From Lacrimispora amygdalina (GTDB taxonomy: Bacteria > Bacillota > Clostridia > Lachnospirales > Lachnospiraceae): a stretch of 64,000 nucleotides of DNA. This document shows positions 43,976-51,946 of this stretch, in pieces. Below the pieces are notes generated by a model. The model worked only from the letters and a program-made list of their open reading frames with translations. It ran no database searches and had not been told where the DNA came from. The stretch lies in assembly GCF_900205965.1 (NCBI RefSeq), contig NZ_OAOF01000016.1, forward strand, positions 62,001 through 126,000, given 5' to 3'. The position numbers and the translations under genes are program-made. How positions within the stretch are numbered: position 1 is the stretch's first letter; every line of letters starts with the position of its first letter.

Positions 43976-45853
43976 TTAATATCTCATAGGCATAATTTCA
44001 AGGTAATCCTGAACAGTTGCACCTTTCATGAACATCTCGATAATCTGCTTTCCTAATGGATTTAACTCATCTGTATTATATTTCACCAGCTCCTGCTTAA
44101 AGAACTCAGTTAAGATTGCAGCACCGGCATCATAGCCTTCAATGCCCACTTCCTGCTGTGTCTCCGGTCTTAAGAATGCTCTTCTGATATATTGTCCGTC
44201 AATCTTTAATGATTCCAGACCAAAACCTAACAGGGGACAGCGTGCTTCCACCAGATGCTCAGGCTTAAATTTTGCGCTTCCGCGTCGGGCAATGTATTCT
44301 CTGGAAATCCACTCAGGCATAAAACTCACTTCATACGCTCCGATATGCTGATTTGGAATCAGTACATAGCGGGTATTAGAAGACTGCAAAATCTGATCCA
44401 GAAGCAGATTAGCCTGAGTTACCATCTTACCTGTTGCAAATGGCCAGTAGGATCCCACTCCTTCGCTGGTCATTCCCTGGGAATCGATAATACTTGGGTT
44501 GTTATATCCCCTTGGTGCAACCAGACGCCACAGCCATGCAAGAGCAGGAGGAAGGATATGCATGATACCCATAATTCCATATGACGGATTGGCTTTTGTA
44601 CATGCAGGTGTTCTTACACCAAAGCTTCTGACATCAACCTCAACCGGCTCATCGATAGAATTAGGAACCAGTTTTCTTGGGAGAATTACACGTGGGTTTG
44701 GGCAGGGCTTTCCAGTACTGTCCATCGTATGCTCCCATGGCAGACAAGTTGCTTCCGGCACACCCTGAAGGTTTAAAAAGATTAATGGTTCTTCCGGCTG
44801 AATAAAAATCCTCTCATACTGTGGGGAAGCTCCGTAGCGCTTAATATTATCCACTCTTAAAAACCAGGACGATTCTGCATCCTTTACAACCAGTTTCTTA
44901 CTGCCCTGCTGCATCTTTGGATGGCACAAAGCCATATCATCCGTAACAGGAATCAGATCACAGGTCTCAGAAAGATTTAAATAGTTCTTCTCTCCTGTTA
45001 CCGTATTCTTTCCTAAAATAACTCTTCCATCCATCTCTTTATGGATATCTTCCAGCATCTCGCTTTTTCCTCCGCCAGATGCACCTTCATGCATAATCAC
45101 AATTTCATTATCGTAGGGCGTGATAACCTTAACCGCTGATGCATGAGCAGTTACCCAGCCTTCCTCTTCCCCGATATCCAGCAGTACACCATAAATACCT
45201 TTCTTTGCACTTGGTCCTGGATAAAGATTATAGGCATATACTTCATGCAGTCCTTTTAAGCGGTTGTGTATCACTGCCTGCTTACCATTAAAATGTGTAT
45301 GACGGAATGGCGGTGCCAGAAAAACAACCGCTCTCGGATTAAAATCATGCGAGATATCGTCTATGTTTAAAAATCCCTGGAGATCTGCAAGGCCTGCTGC
45401 AAAAAATCCTGCATTGGCCGGAGCTACTAATACAGAATCATATCCATACTCCAAACCGCCGGATTTAAATGGGAAAAATATCAGTTCCTGATTTTTCAGC
45501 CAGTCAAATGTTTCCATTCTGAGTGTTTCAAAATCGTTCTGATATACATCCTCATATCTGGGCTTATCAGTCGGATTATTGTCTGCGATCAGCATGGAGT
45601 TCGGATCACGTCTGCGCATATAATCTTCCATATAATTGATTACAATACCATTTTTACATTTGGTTGCGGTGGCTTCTAATATCTTCCCCTTGCCTTCCAC
45701 TTCGTAATCTATATCGAAAGAAATATTTTCATCCCCACCCATAGCAAGAGTTAATAAATCATTTCTTGTTTTCGGGATGATGACACCCTTTGACTGATTT
45801 AAAATATCCTGTACATACTCCGGTAAATTTAATTTACGTAAACAATCTAGCAT
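43976..45853 (-). CDS. DUF4914 family protein (PEP-carboxykinase-like fold, function unknown)
   Basis: A 625-residue protein. It has a P-loop-like EGASGGGKSEMLEDI near the middle and an overall pattern I associate with DUF4914, which has been compared with the nucleotide-binding fold of PEP carboxykinase. Other notable segments are APPFRHTHFNGKQAV and PACTKANPSYGIMGIMH. No known reaction. I chose the ATG at 45851-45853, which has GGAGG five bases upstream; the longer in-frame start begins inside that site. Its leader holds several inverted repeats. Confidence 0.75.
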   Translation of the reverse strand: MLDCLRKLNLPEYVQDILNQSKGVIIPKTRNDLLTLAMGGDENISFDIDYEVEGKGKILEATATKCKNGIVINYMEDYMRRRDPNSMLIADNNPTDKPRYEDVYQNDFETLRMETFDWLKNQELIFFPFKSGGLEYGYDSVLVAPANAGFFAAGLADLQGFLNIDDISHDFNPRAVVFLAPPFRHTHFNGKQAVIHNRLKGLHEVYAYNLYPGPSAKKGIYGVLLDIGEEEGWVTAHASAVKVITPYDNEIVIMHEGASGGGKSEMLEDIHKEMDGRVILGKNTVTGEKNYLNLSETCDLIPVTDDMALCHPKMQQGSKKLVVKDAESSWFLRVDNIKRYGASPQYERIFIQPEEPLIFLNLQGVPEATCLPWEHTMDSTGKPCPNPRVILPRKLVPNSIDEPVEVDVRSFGVRTPACTKANPSYGIMGIMHILPPALAWLWRLVAPRGYNNPSIIDSQGMTSEGVGSYWPFATGKMVTQANLLLDQILQSSNTRYVLIPNQHIGAYEVSFMPEWISREYIARRGSAKFKPEHLVEARCPLLGFGLESLKIDGQYIRRAFLRPETQQEVGIEGYDAGAAILTEFFKQELVKYNTDELNPLGKQIIEMFMKGATVQDYLEIMPMRY

Positions 45854-45869
45854 ATTTTCCTCCATTCCC

Positions 45870-45962
45870 GTGCATAATTATGCACCTGAAGTTTGTACCG
45901 AAGACTGCACTGGTACAAACTATGTAGTTTTATAAGTCCCAAACATTAGCATTACATAGTTT
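45870..45962 (-). promoter_or_regulatory. Structured leader upstream of the DUF4914 gene
   Basis: Three inverted repeats lie in this stretch: palindrome GTGCATAATTATGCAC (45870-45885) just before the ribosome site; GTTTGTACC / GGTACAAAC (45891-45899 and 45912-45920); and AAACTATGTA / TACATAGTTT (45917-45926 and 45953-45962). The second and third share four bases and so cannot form together. The 472-bp space to purD otherwise holds only the pur terminator. Confidence 0.55.
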
Positions 45963-46087
45963 ATTTTTGACAATTTTCGTCATAATACTCACCCAGCTTT
46001 TACTACTAAATACTGCCTTACCCTCTTATTGACAATATTTTTAAATCTTGCTCTTATGGATCAACCTCCCTTTATCAGGCATTATGG

Positions 46088-46120
46088 AAAAAGCCGATAC
46101 CCTCAACCTGGATATCGGCT
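46088..46120 (-). terminator. Terminator of the pur operon
   Basis: Stem AGCCGATA / TATCGGCT with a 13-base loop and five T after it on the minus strand. It lies about 205 bases beyond the purD stop; nothing else recognisable is in between. Confidence 0.7.
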
Positions 46121-46325
46121 CAGCTACACTTTTTTATGTAACCCGTTTTAAATGTCTTCCGGTACTATGAAACTGTGTAAATCCAGTCTTATCCTATGCC
46201 GTCTTCAAATAGTAATGTAGAAAAACACTTTAAAAGATTAGAGTCCTACTGTAGAGATACAATATCATGAAAATACTGCTGTGTCAACGTTTTTTATGCA
46301 TGGATTCCAGTGAAATGGTAAGATT

Positions 46326-47600
46326 TTAAGCTTCATCAATCGCTTTTCCAATATCATGTCTCATATATTTGTTTGCAAAATCCACCCAGTTTGTGGCTTC
46401 ATAAGCATTTGATCTGGCCTCTTTTAAATCCCTTCCCAGGGCTGTCACACCCAGAACTCTTCCCCCGTTAGTAACAGGAATACCATCTTCCCCCGACCGG
46501 CTTCCTGCGTGAAATACGTAGTAACCAGTCTGGTCTTTAAAACGTTCCAGTCCTTTGATTGGAAATCCTTTCTCATAATGCTGCGGATACCCATCGGAAG
46601 CCAGAACGACGCAGACAGCAGCATTGTCCTCAAATTGCAGGTCAATCTTATCTAAGGTCCCGTCTATGCAGGCTTCAAATACTTCTATAATATCATTCTT
46701 CATTCTCGGAAGCACTACCTGGGTTTCGGGATCTCCAAATCTTGCATTATATTCCAAAACCTTCGGGCCTTCTTTCGTCAGCATCAGGCCGAAAAAGATA
46801 ATTCCCTTAAATTCCCTGTTTTCAGACTGCATTGCATCCACCGTTGCCTGATAGATGTATTTTCTGCAGAATGCATCAATTTCTTCTGTATAAAAAGGGC
46901 TGGGGGAAAATGTGCCCATTCCGCCTGTGTTAAGACCTTTATCTCCATCCTGAGCTCTTTTATGGTCCTGGGCAGAGGTCATAATCTTTATGTTTTTCCC
47001 ATCCACAAATGCCAGAACAGACACTTCCCGCCCGACCATAAATTCTTCGACTACAATCCGGTCACCGGCAGAACCGAACTGCTTATCCAGCATCAGAGTC
47101 CTGACACCGTCTTTTGCCTCTTTCAGTGTATTGCAGATTAAGACTCCCTTGCCAAGAGCAAGGCCGTCAGCCTTTAAAACAACCGGCATTTTAGCAGTTT
47201 CCAGATAGGAAAGCGCATCTGATGCTAAATCAAATGTCTCATACGCAGCTGTGGGTATGTTATATTTTTTCATCAGATCTTTGGAAAATGATTTGGAACC
47301 TTCCAGACATGCCGCCTTTTTTTCCGGACCGAATACCCGGATTCCTGCTTTTAAAAATTCATCTGCAGCTCCTGCCACAAGAGGATCATCAGGACCAACA
47401 ATTACCAGATCAATTCCCTTACTTCTGGCAAACTCCACCTGTCTGTCAAATTCCATTACACCAATGTCAACGCATTCTGCAATCTCAGCAATTCCGGCAT
47501 TACCCGGAGCACAGTACAGCTTATGGACCTTCGGACTCTGAGCTGCCTTCCATGCAATCGCATGTTCCCTGCCGCCGCCGCCTATGATCAGAACCTTCAT
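46326..47600 (-). CDS. purD: Phosphoribosylamine-glycine ligase
   Basis: A 424-residue ATP-grasp enzyme of de novo purine synthesis, joining glycine to phosphoribosylamine. It starts MKVLIIGGGGREHAIAWK and shows VVLKADGLALGKGV, the GRYVVVEEFMVGREVS-type core, DHKRAQDGDKGLNTGGMG and EYNARFGDPETQ. I chose the ATG at 47598-47600; it overlaps the purN stop as ATGA, so translation is coupled. Last gene of purE-purM-purN-purD. Confidence 0.97.
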   Translation of the reverse strand: MKVLIIGGGGREHAIAWKAAQSPKVHKLYCAPGNAGIAEIAECVDIGVMEFDRQVEFARSKGIDLVIVGPDDPLVAGAADEFLKAGIRVFGPEKKAACLEGSKSFSKDLMKKYNIPTAAYETFDLASDALSYLETAKMPVVLKADGLALGKGVLICNTLKEAKDGVRTLMLDKQFGSAGDRIVVEEFMVGREVSVLAFVDGKNIKIMTSAQDHKRAQDGDKGLNTGGMGTFSPSPFYTEEIDAFCRKYIYQATVDAMQSENREFKGIIFFGLMLTKEGPKVLEYNARFGDPETQVVLPRMKNDIIEVFEACIDGTLDKIDLQFEDNAAVCVVLASDGYPQHYEKGFPIKGLERFKDQTGYYVFHAGSRSGEDGIPVTNGGRVLGVTALGRDLKEARSNAYEATNWVDFANKYMRHDIGKAIDEA

Positions 47601-48199
47601 GCTTTTTCCTCCTGTTTCTTTGCAATCATGGCAATCGCCTGGGGAAGAATCTTCCATTCCGCTTCTTCCATCACTCGTTTCTGAAGCATCTCCGGCGTAT
47701 CGCCTTCCTTTACCTCCACTGCTTTCTGCAGAATAATCGGACCAGTATCCGTTCCTTCATCAACGTAGTGGACCGTAGCTCCTGTGATTTTCACACCTCT
47801 GGCTAATGCTGCTTCGTGAACCTTAAGTCCATAATAGCCTGTCCCGCAAAAAGCCGGGATGAGAGACGGGTGAATATTTATAATACGGTTTCTGTACTTC
47901 TTAATCATTCGTTCAGGAATGGTAACAAGAAAACCGGCAAGTACAATTAAATCAAGTTGATATGCATCAATCCGGGCTAAAAGTTCATCGTGAAATAATT
48001 CCCTGTTACTGTAATCCTTTGGCGAAATGCAGACAGCATCAATTCCATAAATCTCTGCCCGTTTAAGCGCATAGGCATTCTGGTTATTACTGATAACTAC
48101 GGCTACCTCTGCGTTTGTTATCTGTCCGCTTTCAATAGCATCTAAGACTGCCTGTAAATTGGTTCCTCCTCCGGATACCAGCACGCCGATTCTCAGCAT
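47597..48199 (-). CDS. purN: Phosphoribosylglycinamide formyltransferase
   Basis: A 200-residue enzyme transferring a formyl group from 10-formyl-THF to GAR. The N-terminal IGVLVSGGGTNLQAVLDAIE, the catalytic segment NIHPSLIPAFCGTGYYG (Asn and His) and the TGATVHYVDEGTDTGPII region with catalytic Asp are all present. It overlaps both neighbours, purM by seven bases and purD by four. Confidence 0.97.
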   Translation of the reverse strand: MLRIGVLVSGGGTNLQAVLDAIESGQITNAEVAVVISNNQNAYALKRAEIYGIDAVCISPKDYSNRELFHDELLARIDAYQLDLIVLAGFLVTIPERMIKKYRNRIINIHPSLIPAFCGTGYYGLKVHEAALARGVKITGATVHYVDEGTDTGPIILQKAVEVKEGDTPEMLQKRVMEEAEWKILPQAIAMIAKKQEEKA

Positions 48200-49218
48200 A
48201 AGACCACGCCCTTATCACCTTCTTTTGTACATCCGATTACACAGGCTTTCTCACCTGCAGCCCTGATTGCCTCCAGGGTCTTATCCTGATCAGCCGGATC
48301 TACTGCCAGCACCATACCGATTCCCATATTGAAAGTATTGTACATAATTTCTTCCGCTATATCCCCCTTTTCTTCTATAAGCTGAAAGATGGGTGGAACC
48401 TGATAACTGTTTTTCTTCACTGAAGCACAGATACCTTCCGGAAGCATGCGTGGAATATTCTCATAAAATCCGCCGCCGGTAATATGGCTGCAGCCTTTTA
48501 CAGCCACACCGCTTTCTTTTACAAGCTTTAATGCTTTTACATAGATTTTGGTAGGCACAATCAGGCATTCTCCCAGGGTACTGCCTAATTCTTCATAATA
48601 AACATTCAAAGTTTCTTTTGTTACGTCAAATACCTTTCTCACCAGAGAAAAACCATTGCTGTGAACACCGGATGAAGCTATTCCGATTAATACATCACCA
48701 GCTTTTATGTCTGCACCGGTAACAAGATTCTTCTCATCTACAACTCCTACTGCAAAACCTGCCAGATCATATTCGTCTTCCGGATAAAAACCAGGCATCT
48801 CCGCAGTCTCTCCTCCGATCAGTGCAGCACCTGCCTGTTTGCAGCCATTTGCCACACCACTGACGATTTCTGCAATCTTCTCCGGATAATTTTTTCCACA
48901 GGCAATATAATCAAGGAAAAGCAGCGGTTCACCGCCTGCACAGGCAATATCATTGACGCACATGGCTACACAGTCGATTCCTACCGTATTATGCTGATCC
49001 ATAAGAAATGCAATCTTCAGTTTCGTTCCTACTCCATCTGTTCCTGATACCAGAGTCGGCTTCTCCATATCTTTAAAAGCAGACATTGAAAATGCTCCTG
49101 AAAACCCGCCAAGCCCGCCAAGTACTTCCGGTCTCATCGTTTCCTGTACATGCTTTTTCATCAATTCAACTGATTTGTATCCAGCTTCAATATCTACTCC
49201 GGCATTCTTATAATCCAT
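48193..49218 (-). CDS. purM: Phosphoribosylformylglycinamidine cyclo-ligase
   Basis: A 341-residue AIR synthetase. It starts MDYKNAGVDIEAGYKSVELM and includes the conserved LVSGTDGVGTKLKIA, DCVAMCVNDIACAGGEPLLFLDY and GGETAEMPGFY segments. Forms AIR from FGAM using ATP. Between purE and purN in the same operon. Confidence 0.97.
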   Translation of the reverse strand: MDYKNAGVDIEAGYKSVELMKKHVQETMRPEVLGGLGGFSGAFSMSAFKDMEKPTLVSGTDGVGTKLKIAFLMDQHNTVGIDCVAMCVNDIACAGGEPLLFLDYIACGKNYPEKIAEIVSGVANGCKQAGAALIGGETAEMPGFYPEDEYDLAGFAVGVVDEKNLVTGADIKAGDVLIGIASSGVHSNGFSLVRKVFDVTKETLNVYYEELGSTLGECLIVPTKIYVKALKLVKESGVAVKGCSHITGGGFYENIPRMLPEGICASVKKNSYQVPPIFQLIEEKGDIAEEIMYNTFNMGIGMVLAVDPADQDKTLEAIRAAGEKACVIGCTKEGDKGVVLC

Positions 49219-49243
49219 CTTTATTTCCTCCGCTTTTAGAATC

Positions 49244-49762
49244 CTATTTTTTCATCTGTGACAGATATTCCCGATAGCCGATCTGCTCCAGCTTTTCTGC
49301 TTTTTTCACCACATCATTCTTTAGATTTTCTGAGTATTCCTTCAGTCTTTTTAATAGTTCATTGTCCCCCGCAGCCAATATCTTTGCTGCCAGAATTCCT
49401 GCATTGGTACCGCCGTTAATTGCCACGGTTGCAACCGGAATACCGGAAGGCATCTGTACGATGGAATAAAGGGAATCCACGCCTCCAAGATCAGAGGTTT
49501 TCATCGGAATTCCAATGACGGGCATTGGAAATAATGCAGCACACATTCCCGGAAGATGAGCCGCTTTTCCTGCTCCGGCGATTATGACTTTAATGCCTCT
49601 GGCTTCTGCTGTTTTCGCATATTCAAAAAATATATCGGGTTCCCTGTGTGCGGAAATGACAGTCATTTCAAATTCTACACCCAGTTTCTCCAGAACCTCT
49701 GCAGCTTGTGCCATAACAGGCATATCTGAATCACTTCCCATAACAATTGATACGTTTGCCAT
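49244..49762 (-). CDS. purE: N5-carboxyaminoimidazole ribonucleotide mutase
   Basis: A 172-residue PurE. The N-terminal VSIVMGSDSDMPVM, the active-site SAHREPD and AGAGKAAHLPGM segments are complete. It converts N5-CAIR to CAIR (class I) or AIR plus CO2 to CAIR; no purK is adjacent here. I chose the ATG at 49760-49762, which has AAAGGAG upstream. It is the first gene of the operon; the region before it contains inverted repeats but no purine riboswitch that I can recognise. Confidence 0.95.
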   Translation of the reverse strand: MANVSIVMGSDSDMPVMAQAAEVLEKLGVEFEMTVISAHREPDIFFEYAKTAEARGIKVIIAGAGKAAHLPGMCAALFPMPVIGIPMKTSDLGGVDSLYSIVQMPSGIPVATVAINGGTNAGILAAKILAAGDNELLKRLKEYSENLKNDVVKKAEKLEQIGYREYLSQMKK

Positions 49763-49808
49763 AGTAATTTCTCCTTTTCCTCTTCCAATCATGTGTTATT
49801 CATTATTT

Positions 49809-49871
49809 AGAGTAATGTAACTAATAAGTAATACTAATACTTTACTCTCACTAATTAATTGTTACTTATTA
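49809..49871 (-). promoter_or_regulatory. Inverted repeats upstream of purE
   Basis: AGAGTAA / TTACTCT (49809-49815 and 49842-49848) and TAATAAGTAA / TTACTTATTA (49822-49831 and 49862-49871) interleave. They may be operators or part of the promoter region; the sequence is very AT-rich, so chance is possible. Confidence 0.35.
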
Positions 49872-49946
49872 ATTATAATACTAGCTTTTCTCTGCGCCGT
49901 CAATAATTTTCTTTATATTTTTAAGTATGCCCTGTAATTCAAAAAA

Positions 49947-49997
49947 ACAGGCGCAAAAAGCCGGAGAGAATCCACATCCTCCGGCTTTTACACCTGT
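49947..49997 (-). terminator. Terminator of the chemotaxis receptor gene
   Basis: Stem AAAAGCCGGAG / CTCCGGCTTTT inside an outer AACAGG / CCTGTT. It faces the purE promoter region and ends the receptor transcript. Confidence 0.85.
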
Positions 49998-50005
49998 TAT
50001 GTATT

Positions 50006-51838
50006 TTAATATTTGCTGTTATTATATGTGGAAGAATCTTCAAAATAAACCGGATCGATTGGTACCGGAATGGGATCTGATTCTTCGTTGTATACAGAAA
50101 TCTCATTCTCATCCGATCCAACCACTGCAGTGTTTAATGGCAAACTGCTTTGCTGGGTATTTCCATTGTAAACCTTAAACTGCTCAACCAGACCTTTCAT
50201 AATCTGTGCCTGACCTGACAATTCTTCACTGGCGGCTGCACTTTGCTCTGCTGTGGCAGAAGTCGTCTGGACAACACTTGATATCTGATCTATTCCTAAC
50301 GTTACCTGATTAACAGCAGCAGCCTGTTTGTCAGAAGCTGTGGCGATCTCTTCTATAATATTGTTAATGCGGCGGGTGCCTTCCACAACATCCTGCATGG
50401 CTTTCGCTGTCTCTGCAGTAATCCTGCTTCCATTCTCCACTGCCTGCAAACTTTCTTCGATCAGAATTGTAGTATTCTTCGCCGCTTCTCCTGACTTGCT
50501 TGCCAGATTGCGCACTTCATCGGCTACCACTGCGAACCCTTTTCCTGCTTCGCCCGCCCGTGCAGCTTCCACTGCAGCATTTAATGCAAGAATATTCGTC
50601 TGGAATGCAATATCTTCAATGGTTCTGATGATCTTACCAATCTCACTGGATTTGGTATTAATCTCAGTCATTGCCTGATTCATCTCCATCATCTTCTGAT
50701 TGCTCTTTGTTACATTGTGTGCGGCTTCTTCTGATCTCATCCGTGCTTCTTTTGCATTCTCTGCATTTTTATTGATCTGATTGGAGATATCGTTAATTGT
50801 TGCTGCCAGCTCCTGAATGGAGGAAGCCTGCTCCGTCGCACCCTGAGACAGTGCCTGGGCTCCGGAGGATACCTGCTCAGAACCATTGGCAACCAGATCT
50901 GCCGATTCATTAATACGGGAAAGGGCATTACTTAAGTTATCTCTGATATTCCTGATGGCCAGTAAAATAGGCTCATAGTCCAGAACATACTTTTCCCTGT
51001 CCTTTGAAACAACTGTAAAATCTCCAGCTGCCATGGAACCTAAAATATAAATGATATCGTCAATAATACTGCCGATATTAGATATAGTGGAACGCATACT
51101 GTCGCCAAGACCGCCCAGTTCATCCTTTGACTGATAACCCAGCTCCACATGGAGACTGCCTTTTGACATCTCCGCAGCAGCCTTTTCAATCTCTTTTACC
51201 GGCGCTACAATACTTCTTGTCATATATAAAGCAAGAACGATGGTTGCTGCTGCCCCGATAATCTGGAACAGTATGACAATTGCTTCCGTTACATGCATAT
51301 CAGTTTGCGATCTGGAAAAATCATTGGCTGCATCCTGTTTCGCTGCATCACTGATCTTAATCAGATCTGACTGGATCTGATTAAAATTCGGTTCCAGTGA
51401 ATCGAAGAAAATTTCAGTAGCCTGGCGGGTCTTATTTTCTTTTGCCAGAGTGAATACTTTATCTTTAAAGGGTTCCGTATCGCTTAAGGTCTTTTCTATG
51501 CTGTCGACTATGGTTTTGTCCCCTTTATAATGGTCCTTCAAAAATTGTACATTTTCCTTTAATTTATTAAAATCCGCTTCGGACTGATCAATGTATTTGG
51601 CCCTGGTATTCAAATCCAGACTCATGGTTGCATATCCCACATTCTTTGCGGCTGACTGAATATTCTGTCTCATCTCCACAGTGAGCATCGATACCTGATG
51701 TCCGTTATTATAAAATTCAACAAATCTGGAATTATTCCCTATTAAACTGTACAATGAAATACATGATACAACTAAAAATAAAATAAAAACAACTCCAAAA
51801 GAGACCGTAATTCTTTTTCCAATCTTTAAATTCTTCAT
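50006..51838 (-). CDS. Methyl-accepting chemotaxis protein
   Basis: A 610-residue receptor. First membrane helix at about residues 11-31, an extracellular four-helix-type domain of about 150 residues (SLYSLIGNNSRFVEFYNNGH onward), a second helix near 190-208 and a HAMP domain. The cytoplasmic signalling tip is typical: IEDIAFQTNILALNAAVEAA then GEAGKGFAVVADEVRNLA. It feeds CheA/CheW, which are not in this window. Ligand unknown. Its final tail has no clear CheR-binding pentapeptide. Confidence 0.95.
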   Translation of the reverse strand: MKNLKIGKRITVSFGVVFILFLVVSCISLYSLIGNNSRFVEFYNNGHQVSMLTVEMRQNIQSAAKNVGYATMSLDLNTRAKYIDQSEADFNKLKENVQFLKDHYKGDKTIVDSIEKTLSDTEPFKDKVFTLAKENKTRQATEIFFDSLEPNFNQIQSDLIKISDAAKQDAANDFSRSQTDMHVTEAIVILFQIIGAAATIVLALYMTRSIVAPVKEIEKAAAEMSKGSLHVELGYQSKDELGGLGDSMRSTISNIGSIIDDIIYILGSMAAGDFTVVSKDREKYVLDYEPILLAIRNIRDNLSNALSRINESADLVANGSEQVSSGAQALSQGATEQASSIQELAATINDISNQINKNAENAKEARMRSEEAAHNVTKSNQKMMEMNQAMTEINTKSSEIGKIIRTIEDIAFQTNILALNAAVEAARAGEAGKGFAVVADEVRNLASKSGEAAKNTTILIEESLQAVENGSRITAETAKAMQDVVEGTRRINNIIEEIATASDKQAAAVNQVTLGIDQISSVVQTTSATAEQSAAASEELSGQAQIMKGLVEQFKVYNGNTQQSSLPLNTAVVGSDENEISVYNEESDPIPVPIDPVYFEDSSTYNNSKY

Positions 51839-51946
51839 CTGGTATCCTCCATTTTGCTCTTTTGTAAAATTCCCACTCCGTTATAAATTATCGTCTGTTT
51901 TCAATATTTCTTAATGGTTCTCTCTGAAATACTAAAGTTTTAAAGC

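Noticed and set aside
49793..49930. Purine riboswitch before purE
   Set aside because: No guanine/adenine aptamer core could be recognised; only AT-rich inverted repeats are present.
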